Source: CAUZIZ01 sp965219855 (GTDB lineage: Bacteria; Acidobacteriota; UBA6911; RPQK01; JAJDTT01). Taken from it: a DNA stretch of 64,000 nucleotides. The notes beneath the pieces were generated by a model, which saw only the letters and a list, made by a program, of their open reading frames with translations, made no database searches and was not told the origin of the DNA. The DNA is taken from positions 434,001-498,000 of the forward strand of contig CBDCOR010000014.1 in assembly GCA_965219855.1 (NCBI GenBank). Reading direction: 5' to 3'. This document shows positions 1-9,460 of this stretch, in pieces. Both the position numbers and the translations under genes were made by a program. How positions within the stretch are numbered: position 1 is the stretch's first letter; each line of letters starts with the position of its first letter.

Positions 1-507
1 GCCCTCGGCGGTCCGCGCTTCGTAGTACATTCGGTAGGCCCCATCCACTAAAGGGATGACGTCGGGACATAGAACCCGCCGGGTCGCCTGGGGAGAGTGC
101 ACATCCAGTCGGATTCCTGGGTCCTTCCTCCAAGTTGCTGCGTCCTCGGAGTAGGCGCTGAGGATGTAGCCTTGCGCATCGGCTACGGGCCGGCCTGGCC
201 CCAGACCGGTGTAGTACATGCGATATCCGCCCTCTGGAAGGCGGATGACATTGGGGGTGAGAATCTTGGTGGAGTCTAAAGGTGTATCCTGATCCAGAGC
301 GATTCGAGAATCCTTGACCCAGTCTCTTCCCGGATCGAGTTCGGCGTAGTGCACCGAGCGGATGCCTGAGAAAGCCTGCCTCATCTCGGTATCTTCCGAC
401 TCCCCGGTTGCTTCTGGAGATTCGCTCCCCGGCCCTGCTGGCGAGGTACAGCCTGCAGCCAGTAGGGAGCTTCCTGCCAACAAGAGTCTGCGACGCGTGA
501 GAGCCAC
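1..507 (-). CDS. Secreted glycosidase/sialidase-like lipoprotein, 3' part outside the window
   Basis: The reading frame is open on the minus strand from a GTG at 505-507 to the window edge, 169 codons. The N terminus reads VALTRRRLLLAGSSLLAAGC: a twin-arginine-like stretch, a hydrophobic segment and an LAAGC lipobox, so export and lipid anchoring are likely. Two repeats of a YRMYY motif (about residues 90 and 158) are typical of propeller proteins of the glycosidase or sialidase type, where each blade carries this kind of strand. It lies downstream of another minus-strand sialidase-like gene. The catalytic part, if any, is beyond the window, so substrate cannot be named. The GTG start is chosen because it gives a normal lipoprotein signal; an in-frame TTG 39 bases upstream is possible but would put ten or more charged residues ahead of the signal. 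Confidence 0.7.
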   Translation of the reverse strand, partial: MALTRRRLLLAGSSLLAAGCTSPAGPGSESPEATGESEDTEMRQAFSGIRSVHYAELDPGRDWVKDSRIALDQDTPLDSTKILTPNVIRLPEGGYRMYYTGLGPGRPVADAQGYILSAYSEDAATWRKDPGIRLDVHSPQATRRVLCPDVIPLVDGAYRMYYEARTAEG

Positions 508-935
508 CTCTTCATGCTTCTTCGCTCCGTCCGTCAAGCTGCTTCATCCTGTTTGAGTCTGTCACTTTGGCTAAACACGGGGGAGATTGTGCTGTTGACC
601 GGTCGCTCCTCAGAACTTGGGTTCATATTGCAGACAAGTCACGTCGCTCGCGGCTCTGTTGGTGGGCAATGCTTTGGCAAAATACTCGACCGATTGGAGC
701 TTCGCGCTTGTGATTTGGAGCTTGTTTGTATCTTGTTTCTTGTACCTTGGGAGTTTCAATTTCAGCTCAGTACCGCCCCAGCTGCGCTGGCCCCATTCGA
801 GAACGAAACTTCGGGTCCGGGTCGTAGCGGTGGGCTCCAGGCCGCCGTCCGTCGAGCCAAAGGCTCGAAAAGAATAAGACTTCGGCCTGGAGGCCAAAGC
901 TACGTCTTGCAGCCTGAGCCAATTCAAGTTTCAGC
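508..935. repeat. Gene-free stretch holding an A-B-A palindromic repeat array
   Basis: No convincing gene lies here. From about 753 to 813 there is a copy of repeat module A (minus orientation), which carries CCCCATTCGAGAACGAAAC and ends in a TTTCAGCT sequence. From 822 to 905 there is a copy of hairpin module B: two arms that read roughly CGTAGCTTTGGCCTCCAGG and its complement, around an inner stem TCGAGCC/GGCTCGA. The start of a second module A follows at about 923-940 and abuts the stop of the next gene. Small open frames here are frames through the palindrome. Confidence 0.75.
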
Positions 936-2434
936 TTAGTCCTCGAACCTCCAGGCCGGGACCGGTTTGCCCGCCGCGTGGACTTCCTCGACGTATGTTC
1001 CCGACTGCGGGGCGGGGCCCAATTGCCGCACGATCTCGCCATACTCCAGCACTCGCATCACCAGGGTATTGTGCCAGCGGCCGTCCCGCAGTCTAAGGTT
1101 GGTTGCGACCGGATGGTCTGCATTCCAGTTGGAGCCTCCGGGTGGAAAGCCGAATCCGGAGCGGCAGTCCCGGGCAATCATGGGCGTCTGCAGACCCTTG
1201 CGATCCTGGTTCAGAGGCCACAGCGCCGGGATCTCACGGAGCCAGCCTCCTCCCCTGGGATTGCCGTGCCGGTCTCGGGGCAGCGTGTAGGTGTGGGGTC
1301 TGGGGTGGAGCAGCACCTGATACATGTTGGAGGCCACGTAAAGGGATCCGTCGGTAGCCTGATTCAGACAGATGGGAGTGCTTCCCACGATCCCCCGGAC
1401 ATGAATAATCTTCTCCCAGCTGACGCCGGCGTCCGGCGAACGCCAGATGCGGACATCATTGTAGTCGGGCTCACGTCCTCCCCTCACACAGAAAAGCAAG
1501 GACCCATCACGGTCCCGCACCACACTGGGCTCGAAAGAGCTGTCGACGCCAGAGACAGGTGTGATATCGATTGCAGACCAGCGCCCATTCTGACGCCGCC
1601 ATCGGACCAGAACCGCTCCAGAAACCGACTCTCCTTCAAGCCTTCTCTCATCGAAGCTGCCTGCCGTTGATGATTTTCCCGCCACCATTCCCAGATCAAG
1701 TCTTCGCTGTCGGGAATGGCCGGGCCCAAGCCCCGGTTTCGAACCTGCCACCCCGAGAGTAGATCCGTCTCAGCAACCTTGAGGGTTTCGGTGACCTTGA
1801 ACTCGTTCCCATCGTATTGATATTGCTGTACTTCGAAGTAGCTGTGGTTTTCATCTCCCGTAAATGGCTTGACCCCGCGCGGGTCGGTGGACCACCACAC
1901 GTCTCCCCGAATCTGATCTCCGACGGCCGCAGGCCAGGACAATGCGCTGGCCACTCCAAAGCCGGTGCCTGCGTGCGGGTGAGGGGAGCCGTCTTCCCCT
2001 ATCGCGCCCAGAGGCACGAAGCCTGGCTGGACTGGATACTTGACCATGATCGATGGCTTCCCCGGCGGTTTCGAGTTCGGATTGGGCTCCTGGTGATTTC
2101 GGGAGACGATCACGGCTCTCTCGGCGCGGATGTCGGAAAGGTCATCGAAGAGGATCACGTCCGTGCCGATCTCGAAGTCGACTCCAGGCCCGTACTCCCG
2201 GCGGATGTTACAGAATAGTCCTGCCTCAGTCGGTGCTATCTGAAGGGCAAACCCGAGACCGTATCTCCAGGTTCGATCCTCCGGCTGGCTCGGAGGAACC
2301 CTGAGATCGGCGCTACCCCGGGTAATCCCGATGATCCCCACACGTCCTTCAGACGACCCGGTTTCCGCATGTCCGATTCCGGCCGACACCATCAGTCCCG
2401 CGCTGCACGATAGGATCCTTCTCAGCTTCTGCAT
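936..2434 (-). pseudogene. Secreted BNR/sialidase-like protein, one frameshift
   Basis: The protein starts at 2434 with a Sec signal peptide (MQKLRRILSCSAGLMVSAGIGHAE). One frame runs to about 1640, and the same protein continues in the next frame to the stop at 936-938. Total length 1499 bases is one base off a multiple of three, so a single indel near 1640 (around residue 265) explains the break. The C-terminal part has propeller features of the BNR/exo-sialidase type: DRDGSLLFCVRGG, then RSPDAGVSWEKI, a near Asp-box (SxDxGxxW). Whether it hydrolyses sialic acid or another glycoside cannot be told. The NHL gene lies 100 bases upstream on the same strand. The frameshift may be real decay or a sequencing error, because both halves still look well conserved. 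Confidence 0.7.
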
Positions 2435-2534
2435 CTCCGTACCCTTTTGGCTTGCAATCTCATCCTTGTGGTCAACCAGACAGGCAATCTGGCCGAAGCT
2501 TTGTTCTGGAGCAAGATCAGAGAAGATCTGCTTC

Positions 2535-3419
2535 TCACCTCAAGAGGAACTTGGAGACGCGCCAGTTGTGGATCTCCGAGACGTAGAGTTCCTCCCCGGT
2601 TCCCAGAGCGATATGGTGTGCATAGCGGAACTCACCCGCTGCCCTTCCGGAGCGACCGAAGGTGGCCAGCACTCGTCCTTCGAGATCCAACTTGGAGAGA
2701 CGCTCGTTGTAGCCATCTGACATGTAGAAGTGCCCCTCCTTGCTCAGAGCAAGGCCCCAGGGAGAGCCTGCTCCCGCCCACTGGGTGAGAAACTTCCCTT
2801 CCCCATCGAAGATCTGGATCCGGTAGTTCTCGCGATCGCCTACAATGAGGCGCTCCTGGTCGTCCACCAGCACGGTGTGAGGTGTGTCGAACTGCCCGGG
2901 TCCTGTGCCCTTGGTTCCCCAGGCCTTCAGATAACGTCCCTCCTTGGAAAACTTGACAATGCGGGAGTTCCCATAGCCGTCGGCCACGTAGATCTCCCCA
3001 CCGGAACCGAAGGCCACGTGGGTCGGCCGGTTGAACTGTGTCTCGGTCTCACCCGGCGCATCCTTCTGCCCCAGGACCATCAAGACCCTACCCTTGGGGT
3101 TGAACTTGATCACCACCTGGGCGCCCATGTCGGTGACCCAGACATTGTCCTCCGCATCCACCGCCAGGCCATGGGACGTCTTGATGATCCCGTCTCCCCA
3201 GGAGCGCACAAATTTACCGTCGGCCTCGAAACACATGATGGGATGGGGTCCCCGGTGGAAGATGTAGACCCGGTTCTGCGAGTCCACATCCACGCCCGAA
3301 ATCTGACCAAAATTCCATCCCTCAGGCAGATGCGGCCAGTTGGCCACGTGTCGAAGCTTCAACTGGGAAGGATCGGTAGGTGCGCTCAGGCCCAGGACCA
3401 GGAGTCCGGCCAACGTCAC
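2535..3419 (-). CDS. NHL-repeat propeller protein, 5' end removed by IS insertion
   Basis: About 295 codons remain, from a GTG at 3417-3419. The body is a six-bladed NHL propeller, with repeats such as GLAVDAEDNVWVTDMGAQVV, HVAFGSGGEIYVADGYGNSR and HTVLVDDQERLIVGDRENYR, each with the hydrophobic-DxxGxxYVxD pattern. NHL proteins are usually scaffolds or lyase-like enzymes; function here is unknown. The remaining N terminus (VTLAGLLVLGLSAPTD) is the back half of a signal peptide without its positively charged start. The end of an IS1380-type fragment begins five bases away at 3424, so the insertion removed the native start. The open frame continues into the IS, but that part is antisense to the transposase and not protein of this family. 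Confidence 0.75.
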   Translation of the reverse strand: MTLAGLLVLGLSAPTDPSQLKLRHVANWPHLPEGWNFGQISGVDVDSQNRVYIFHRGPHPIMCFEADGKFVRSWGDGIIKTSHGLAVDAEDNVWVTDMGAQVVIKFNPKGRVLMVLGQKDAPGETETQFNRPTHVAFGSGGEIYVADGYGNSRIVKFSKEGRYLKAWGTKGTGPGQFDTPHTVLVDDQERLIVGDRENYRIQIFDGEGKFLTQWAGAGSPWGLALSKEGHFYMSDGYNERLSKLDLEGRVLATFGRSGRAAGEFRYAHHIALGTGEELYVSEIHNWRVSKFLLR

Positions 3420-3423
3420 TAGA

Positions 3424-4066
3424 CCCAAAAGAAGTAGATGAAAGTGGACTAAACCACATGTAAACACCTGAAATGCCAGACCTGACGGGTATTCTGGGGT
3501 TGTCAAAGAAACTTCAGAACAAGCCGAAAGGAGGCATTTCAGGTGAAGAAAAAGGATAGCGCAATCATCCGCAAACGGGAAGCAGAGGTTGCTCAGCGAT
3601 TGAGCCCCAGCTGGAACGGTCAAGACCCGAAACCGGTGCTCTCGCCCGAGGTCATCAGCTACGAGGTCTCGGAGAAAACGGGTGCGGTCAGTTACGGTGG
3701 TCTGGGGCTGCTGCAGCAGGTGGTGAAGTGGAGTGGGCTGGGGAAAGCCATTGACCAGGCGGTGACGCTGCTCAAACGCCACCAACCGTACCACGAATCG
3801 GACCACGTCCTGAGCCTGATCTACAACGTGGCCACGGGCGGGACCCGCTATCAGGATATTGAACTGCGACGTCAGAGTGTGAGTTTCCTGGAGGCGGTGG
3901 GAGCCGAGAAGATCCCCGCCCCCAGCACGGCCGGAGACTTTGTGCGCCGCTTTGACGCGCCCGACGTGGTGGATCTGATGGAAGCCGTCAATGCCAGCCG
4001 CCTCAAGGTCTGGGCCCAACAACCGGCCCGTTTCTTCCAACGGGCGGAGATCGACGTGGATGGGAC
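3424..4066 (+). mobile_element. Truncated IS1380-family element (643 bp)
   Basis: The fragment begins with the terminal CCCAAAAGAAG seen at the transposase-start end of the two full copies in this window (34613-36481 and 42977-44845) and matches them to position 4066. It then changes abruptly to unrelated sequence at GGATCC. It holds the first 175 codons of the transposase from ATG 3543, up to the first catalytic region (IDVDGT). The flank ACTAGA at 3418-3423 resembles the target sites of the complete copies. The missing end implies an IS-adjacent deletion, recombination or a misassembly. Confidence 0.85.
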
Positions 4067-4406
4067 CGGATCCTTTCTCACCCGACCTATCCTGGTCGAG
4101 GGAGAAGATCTATTTGTCAACGCCGACGTCTCCGACGAGCTGGTGGTCGAGGTGGTACCCACCCGCATCCCCCTGACCCTGAAAACGCTTCGAGATAAGG
4201 AGGGCAGCGTCCGCTACCATGAGTACGAGGGAGAGGCCGGCTCCTTCCCTGGTTTCTCCTACGATGACTGCCAGCCCGTCGCAGGGGACAGCAACCAGCA
4301 CAAGATCACCTGGAAGGGCGGTTCATTGAGCAGCTTCAAGGGGCAGTCCGTCCGCCTCCGCCTCCGTGCCCGGCAGGCAAGCATCTTTGCTTTTCAGATC
4401 CGATGA
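3543..4406 (+). pseudogene. Chimeric frame: transposase N-terminus fused to a glycosidase-family tail
   Basis: Residues 1-175 are identical in type to the IS1380 transposase N terminus (MKKKDSAIIRKREAEVAQ to AEIDVDGT). From residue 176 the frame continues without a stop into the C-terminal beta-sandwich of the secreted glycosidase-like family found six more times in this window: GSFLTRPILVEGEDLFVN, then a stretch ending SLSSFKGQSVRLRLRARQAS and FAFQIR. The family tail normally follows an RxDGFVS motif, which is missing here together with the whole propeller. The in-frame join is probably accidental. The sequence is best read as two relics, IS up to 4066 and a gene 3' end from 4067 to 4406. 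No function is expected. Confidence 0.75.
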
Positions 4407-4600
4407 TTGCGGGCCGAATCCTTTCACTCACCTCGGGCCAGGTCTTTCCCGGACTAGTGACGCCAATTTCTCACTTGGAGCACAGTATTCTCGCGCTCTC
4501 GCGGCAGGGCCTCGGCACCGGGGTTAAGCACTTTATTCTTGTGCGCTCAGTGAGCACCCAAGTAAACTTCTCTCAACAACTCACTGTCCGCGTTAATTTT

Positions 4601-4606
4601 AGGAGG
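4601..4606 (+). promoter_or_regulatory. Strong ribosome binding site
   Basis: AGGAGG lies five bases before ATG 4612 and fixes the start of the PEBP-domain gene. Confidence 0.75.
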
Positions 4607-4611
4607 TCGCC

Positions 4612-5814
4612 ATGGGCGCAACCACCATGCACTGCATCGCATGTACCCTGCTTTTCTCTTGCCTCTTGCTGCCAATCCAAGCCTTCACCTACCCACAACT
4701 GGCTTTGGGCGGTGGCTTTCAGGTAGTTGTCATCATCAGCAACAACACTGGCCAGCAGTGGCAGGGCACCGCCCGGCTACGGGAGGGAAACAACCAGAAT
4801 TGGTCTACCCAGTGGGCAGTCAACGGAGCAGATTCAACTGCGACCAACGGATTCGACATTACCGTTGCAGCCGGATCAGCTGAGAAATTCGTCCTAACCA
4901 GCAACGCTGATCTCAAGCCTGGCTACCTGCAGATCTTTCCCGACACAGGTTTTACCAGTGAGGGAATCACACTTTCCTTTTTCTACAACTTCTTGCAAGA
5001 AGGTCAGCTGGTCGACTCCACTGGCGTCGCCGCTGCCAACTCTAACACCAAGTTCATCTTCAACGTGGAGAAGACGGCTACCGTGAACACTGGGTTTGCC
5101 TGGGCTCCCTTTTCCATGACGCACCCGTTCAAGGTTACGGCCACTCTTTTGGACCAGGACGGCGGCCAGATCGGGAGCGAGGAAATTACTTTCGCAGGAC
5201 ACCTTGCCCAGTTCTTCACTGAGACCTTCACGGGCGTTCAGAATGGCTTTCTCGGATGGGTCCGTATCAGCTCAGAGGAGAACATTCACTTGACCGTTCT
5301 GAGACTAGAGATCACCTCGACAGGATTCCAGCTCACGAGCGTTCCGCCTCGACCCGAGCTCCTGCTCCACAGCCCGGCCTTTGCCGAAGGGGACTCTATT
5401 CCGCCCATCTACACTTGTAGCGGTCAGAACGACTCTCCTCCATTGACCTGGCACGGAACGCCGGAGGGGATAGCCAGCTGGGCCTTGATTGTGGAGGATC
5501 CGGATGCACCCTTCGGCACTTTCGATCACTAGATCGCCTTCAACATTCCAGCTGGAACTCGCCAATTGGGTGAAGGTGATTCACCCGACGGGACCCTGCC
5601 CAACGGAACACTGCAGGGAAGGAACGATCTCGGCACCAACAACTACCGCGGACCCTGTCCCCCAGCGGGTGCCCCTCACCGCTACTTCGCGAAGCTGTTC
5701 GGTTTAGACATCCAGTTGAATCTCGCAGCGGGAGTTACCAAGCAGCAGGTGGAACAGGCCATGAATGGACACATCGTCTGCTCCACTCAGCTGATGGGCA
5801 CCTTTGCTCGGTAG
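4612..5814 (+). pseudogene. Secreted protein with C-terminal PEBP (YbhB/Raf-kinase-inhibitor-like) domain, internal amber stop
   Basis: A signal peptide (about residues 1-24) is followed by a beta-rich domain to about residue 245 (LALGGGFQVVVIISNN..., a type I recall from Acidobacteriota surface proteins). A PEBP domain follows: SPAFAEGDSIPPIYTCSGQN, EDPDAPFGTFDH, then in the same frame IAFNIPAGTRQLGEG and PPAGAPHRYFAKLF. The frame is broken only by TAG at 5530-5532, just after the DPDAP...FDH motif. In PEBP proteins this position is usually tryptophan (HW), so a single G-to-A change of TGG explains it. PEBP folds bind small anionic ligands; the role of an exported fused form is unknown. Its 3' end overlaps the 3' end of the convergent gene by about 110 bases. 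Readthrough of the amber codon is possible but unsupported. Confidence 0.75.
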
Positions 5815-7452
5815 TTCAGTTCCAGTGTACTTAGGCGCTACACGGAATTGAAAGGCGTAGAGGTCGCAGTCCCGCATCACGAACCGGAGTCGAACCGGTT
5901 TCCCCGTCAGTGTGCTCACATGATCATTTCCTTGCCACGTCACCACTCGGTTAATCTGATTCGTGGTATGAATCCTGTCACAATCCTGGAGACCGTATCC
6001 CTCAACAGGTACATGGTTCTCATCCAGGATCTCGACTCGAGCGATTCCGGCCGCCGAGGTGTCCAGGTTCAACACCAGCTCCTGCCCCTCGAAGGTAATC
6101 ACAGGGGTCGTAAACTCAGCTCCTGCATAGTTCGCTCTGACCGAGATGAATCCGTCCCGCCGAAGAACGACGCGGCTGACTGCACTCACACCCTTGGCAG
6201 GAGCCATGCCGGCTTTCCGGATAAGGCGGTTGGCTTTTTCGGTCCAACCCCAACCGTGGAGCTGGTCCTTACCGCTGTAGTAGAGGTAGATCTCTCTCCC
6301 GTTGGGCACCGGGACCATTCCATAGAACATGTACAGGTCCTTGGTGTCGAACTCTCCCTGCATTCCCAGGCCTACGAAGGGCCGCCGATGGTAGCGTTGC
6401 CAGCTTATGCCGTCGCGGCTGGCGGCAAAGCGGATGTCGTTGCTGCCCGTGTTATGAGGGGTCTCGTCCTTGAACTTCCTCAGAAAGGCTCCATCGAAGT
6501 GATAGTAGCAAGAGGGAAAAGCGTAATAGGCGTCCTGAGCCCAGGGATAGTGAACGACGTTGCTGGTGTAGAAGTCCACTACCGGCATTTCCCGTCCTGA
6601 GACAGGGTCTGGGTGGTGGAGGTCCAACCGATCCGTCCCCAGGACTATCGGCGAGTCCTCCACTTGGGGAAATCGGTCCAGCCGGGCAGAGACACTGCGA
6701 GCATTGACTCGGTGCTGGCCGGAGTGCCAGTGGTTCCTGCGCACGTAGGCTACATACCTGGAAATCCGCGGGTCCCAGAAGATGATGTTCTGGGTATCCA
6801 GTTGGTGGCCCTCGCTCCGATAGGTGAGGACGCCCTGATAAGTAGGTTTGAAGTGGATTCCATCGGGGGAGGAGTAGATGTTGATCTGGGGACGGCTGTC
6901 CTCGCTCCACTTCATGACCAGGCGAAGCCGCTGCTCCGGGAGAGCGGTGGGGTCCAGAAAAACCATGCCATAGGCCTGTTTGTTGATGCCTCCAGCCCCA
7001 TGGCCAGCGACGATGTTGTTCTGGCGGCTGCCCAGGTGCTCGGCCACCCCCAGCATCGGTTTTTCCCAGTGGACCCCGTCGGAAGAGCGGGCGTAACAGA
7101 GGTAGCGGCGCCAATCGCTCTTGTTCCTGGCAGCCTTGAGGTACTGATGACCCTGTTCGTCCCGATCAAAATTGGAGAGGGCCTCGTACCACATGTGGTA
7201 GATGCCATCCAATTTCATGACCGTGCCGTAAGGCCCGACCCGCCTGCTCTCCCAGGGGTGTTCCTGGCCCACTGAGATCTCCCCGGTCTTGCGGGGAGCA
7301 TGTACCTGGAGTGTCACCCCCTGTGAGGACTCCAGAAAACGCCCGTCGATGAAGACCTGTCGCTCACCGCCCAGATCGAGGGGTGGTCCGGCCAGCCCCG
7401 TCCAACAGAAGTAGAAGACAATCCATCCAAGGATGGCCAATTGTTGCCTCAC
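5704..7452 (-). CDS. Secreted glycosidase-like propeller protein with C-terminal beta-sandwich (family copy)
   Basis: It starts at GTG 7450-7452; the signal peptide is MRQQLAILGWIVFYFCWTGLAG. After the family marker GERQVFIDGRFLES come propeller strands (YHMWYEAL, CYARSSDGVHWEKP, NIIFWDPRISRYVAYVRR, FAASRDGISWQRY) that resemble GH32/43/sialidase-like five-bladed folds. Residues about 420-540 are the conserved tail: RRDGFISVRANYAGAEF, NLDTSAAGIARVEILDEN, LTGKPVRLRFVMRDCDLYAF. Other family members stop right after this LYxxxF motif. Here the frame runs on for about 45 residues, antisense to the PEBP gene, so the native stop has probably been lost. No catalytic residues can be assigned without an alignment. 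Role in glycan breakdown is an inference from fold and context. Confidence 0.75.
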   Translation of the reverse strand: MRQQLAILGWIVFYFCWTGLAGPPLDLGGERQVFIDGRFLESSQGVTLQVHAPRKTGEISVGQEHPWESRRVGPYGTVMKLDGIYHMWYEALSNFDRDEQGHQYLKAARNKSDWRRYLCYARSSDGVHWEKPMLGVAEHLGSRQNNIVAGHGAGGINKQAYGMVFLDPTALPEQRLRLVMKWSEDSRPQINIYSSPDGIHFKPTYQGVLTYRSEGHQLDTQNIIFWDPRISRYVAYVRRNHWHSGQHRVNARSVSARLDRFPQVEDSPIVLGTDRLDLHHPDPVSGREMPVVDFYTSNVVHYPWAQDAYYAFPSCYYHFDGAFLRKFKDETPHNTGSNDIRFAASRDGISWQRYHRRPFVGLGMQGEFDTKDLYMFYGMVPVPNGREIYLYYSGKDQLHGWGWTEKANRLIRKAGMAPAKGVSAVSRVVLRRDGFISVRANYAGAEFTTPVITFEGQELVLNLDTSAAGIARVEILDENHVPVEGYGLQDCDRIHTTNQINRVVTWQGNDHVSTLTGKPVRLRFVMRDCDLYAFQFRVAPKYTGTELPSKGAHQLSGADDVSIHGLFHLLLGNSRCEIQLDV

Positions 7453-7722
7453 GTTACGCCTCCCGAGTGAGAATCAAAAGTCAGTTCACCTGGCCCTGCG
7501 CGCCAAATAGACGAAAATCCATTACCCAGATCCGTAGATCCCGGATCGGGCTCAGGTGCCGGCAGTCGAAGTGGAGGATGAATGGTGCGCCGCAGGTTCT
7601 CATGACCTTGGATGAGATGGTGATCTACAAACAGAGCGGTCCCCCAGTCGCGAAATCAGGTCAACCGGCTGGGCAAGATGTCCGAAGAAGAGTGGCAGCA
7701 AGAGCAGCCAGGAAAGATCCAT
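7449..7722 (-). pseudogene. 5' remnant of another glycosidase-family gene
   Basis: On the minus strand an ATG at 7720-7722 begins MDLSWLLLLPLFFGHLAQPV, a good signal peptide. After a run of five G's the frame slips, and in the next frame the family N-terminal motif appears: ALFVDHHLIQGHENLRRTIHPP, compare LFVDDFLIDSMTHARLELHHP in the complete copy near 41.5 kb. Removing one G from the run joins the two. About 30 unrelated residues follow and the frame ends with TGA at 7449-7451, overlapping the GTG start of the next gene. The propeller and tail are missing. The region otherwise holds no gene. Confidence 0.5.
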
Positions 7723-7869
7723 CGTGTTTTTCTCCCATCAGGGATTCACGCTCAGAGGATCCACAGTCGTCACAGTTTCGCCTCTGTCATCATCATACCT
7801 CGGACGTCCACTCTGCAATAGCTACAAACCCGGTCTCGCCGGTGCTAAACTGGCGACACTACTGACAAC

Positions 7870-9180
7870 ATGATGCAACTTTCCCCTGCGAGAATCGCTC
7901 CGGGACCCGGCTCGACAAGGCGGACTTTCTGTCGGCGGACGACCCTGGGGTTCGCCAGTCTCGGGGGCAGCTTGATCGGCTTGGCGTCTGCCTTCAACCC
8001 TCTTCACGGCCAACCGGCCTCAGAGGGCTTCCCAGCCGCAGAGGCTCCATCAGGTAAGCTCAAAGTTGTCTCGGTCAAGGCCTACCCGGTCAAGCTTTGG
8101 AAGCAGACCACACAAGGTGCGCTCCCGAGGTTCGAGTCCGATTTCGATCCTCGTCGCTGGCGCTACAGTGGTCCCTTTGCACAGCTCGTCAGCGCCATCA
8201 TTGTCGTCATCAGAACTGATCAAGGCATCACCGGTTTTGGCCTGGGAGCCGGCGGCCAAGTCGCCGCCGAGATCATTCAGGGTCACCTACGGCACCTCTT
8301 GCTGGGAACAAATCCTCTCAACGTCGAGTTGCTGTGGGACCAGATGTACACGTCCAGTATTGCCTATGGGCGCCGGGGCGCTTTCGTGATGGCTTTGAGC
8401 GGTGTCGACAATGCGCTCTGGGACATACTGGGCAAGTATTCGCAGCAGCCCATCTATCGCATGCTCGGAGGAACCACCAAGGAGAAGGCACCCTCCTATT
8501 TCACCAGTGCCAACCCAGGGGCGGGCCTCGACCTCGGATTCGAGCACTTCAAGCTGCCGGTTCTCGACGGGCTCTCCGAAGGCCGCGAGGGCATGGCACG
8601 CACCGTCAAGATGTTGAACGAAGTCCGCCAGGCGATCGGTCCCGCACGCTCCCTCATGATCGACTGTAGCTCGCGCTGGGATGACGTGCACTACTGCATC
8701 GAGATGGCGCGTCGGCTCGCGCATCTGGACCTGTACTTCATCGAAGAGCCCCTCTCGCCTGACAACGTTCTCGGCTACCAGCAGCTCGTCAGCCAGATCG
8801 ACAGCACCCGCATCGCGAGTGGCGAGCATGAATACACCCAATACGGATTCACCCTGCTCTTTGAGCACAATGCTGTCGAGGTGGTCCAGCCCGATGTGAG
8901 TTGGTCCGGAGGCGTCACCGCGCTGCGGCGGATTGCGGCGATGGCGGGTGAGCGCGACCTGCCGTTCATCCCGCACCGGGGCGGAAGTCTCTTTAGACTG
9001 CCCCTGGTGCTCGCCACGCCGCATTCTCCCTTGGCCGAAAGTTTCGGTACCGGCGACGACGGCACCGACTTGATGGTGGCCATGACGCCGCGATTCGAAA
9101 AAGGCTACTACTATCCTTCGGAAAAGCCGGGGTTCGGCACCGAAATCGATGAGGAACTGGTTCGAAGGCACTGCCGCTGA
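7870..9180 (+). CDS. Tat-exported enolase-superfamily enzyme, rhamnonate-dehydratase-like
   Basis: 436 residues. A twin-arginine signal (STRRTFCRRTTLGFASLGG) suggests folding before export. The body has both mandelate racemase/muconate lactonizing domains: the capping domain (about residues 55-190, ending GVDNALWDILGKY) and the barrel. Likely metal ligands are the D in LMIDCSSRWDD (about 265), the E in YFIEEPLSPDN (about 291) and GEHEYTQYGF (about 318). PHRGGS near 368 is where rhamnonate dehydratases have a catalytic PHG histidine. The GEHE-T-x-x-GF and PDVSWSGG motifs point to the sugar-acid dehydratase branch. Expected reaction: dehydration of an aldonic acid to a 2-keto-3-deoxy acid; substrate not determined. 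It stands alone on the plus strand between glycosidase-like genes, which fits sugar catabolism. Confidence 0.8.
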   Translation: MMQLSPARIAPGPGSTRRTFCRRTTLGFASLGGSLIGLASAFNPLHGQPASEGFPAAEAPSGKLKVVSVKAYPVKLWKQTTQGALPRFESDFDPRRWRYSGPFAQLVSAIIVVIRTDQGITGFGLGAGGQVAAEIIQGHLRHLLLGTNPLNVELLWDQMYTSSIAYGRRGAFVMALSGVDNALWDILGKYSQQPIYRMLGGTTKEKAPSYFTSANPGAGLDLGFEHFKLPVLDGLSEGREGMARTVKMLNEVRQAIGPARSLMIDCSSRWDDVHYCIEMARRLAHLDLYFIEEPLSPDNVLGYQQLVSQIDSTRIASGEHEYTQYGFTLLFEHNAVEVVQPDVSWSGGVTALRRIAAMAGERDLPFIPHRGGSLFRLPLVLATPHSPLAESFGTGDDGTDLMVAMTPRFEKGYYYPSEKPGFGTEIDEELVRRHCR

Positions 9181-9277
9181 AGGCGATCTTCACAGGCCGG
9201 GTCGAGAGCGGCGGCACCGGCTACTATCCGTCGCTCTTCCCATCTACCTAGACATTCAGGCTATGAGACTCACTCTG

Positions 9278-9460
9278 CTAGCCCGGATTATTCATAAGTT
9301 TTCGTAGCGAGGCGGCGAAAGCGCCGTCCTGGCAAGGCTTGCGACCGAGGCCACCGCAGTCGTACTCGTGCAGTCCGTCGAGGAGGCCGACCGAGCGTAA
9401 CACAGCCAGGGCGGATGATTGCGCCACCGCAGTAGAAAACTTATGAATAATCCGGGCTAG
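9278..9460. mobile_element. MITE-like element, 183 bp, 22-26 bp perfect terminal inverted repeats
   Basis: The left end reads CTAGCCCGGATTATTCATAA followed by GTTTTC (9278-9303). The right end (9435-9460) is its exact complement. CTAG at both outer edges is either part of the repeat or a 4-bp target duplication; the latter would leave a 22-bp repeat starting CCCGG. The interior has no gene. The CCC ends and CTAG flanks match the pattern of the IS1380-type elements in this window, so it is probably a non-autonomous relative of such an IS. It occupies the gene-free gap 9181-9581. Confidence 0.75.

Noticed and set aside
2535..4040. A single 501-codon minus-strand protein
   Set aside because: Residues from about 208 on are the NHL protein; the first part is antisense to the IS fragment. 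The frame is open across the junction by chance.
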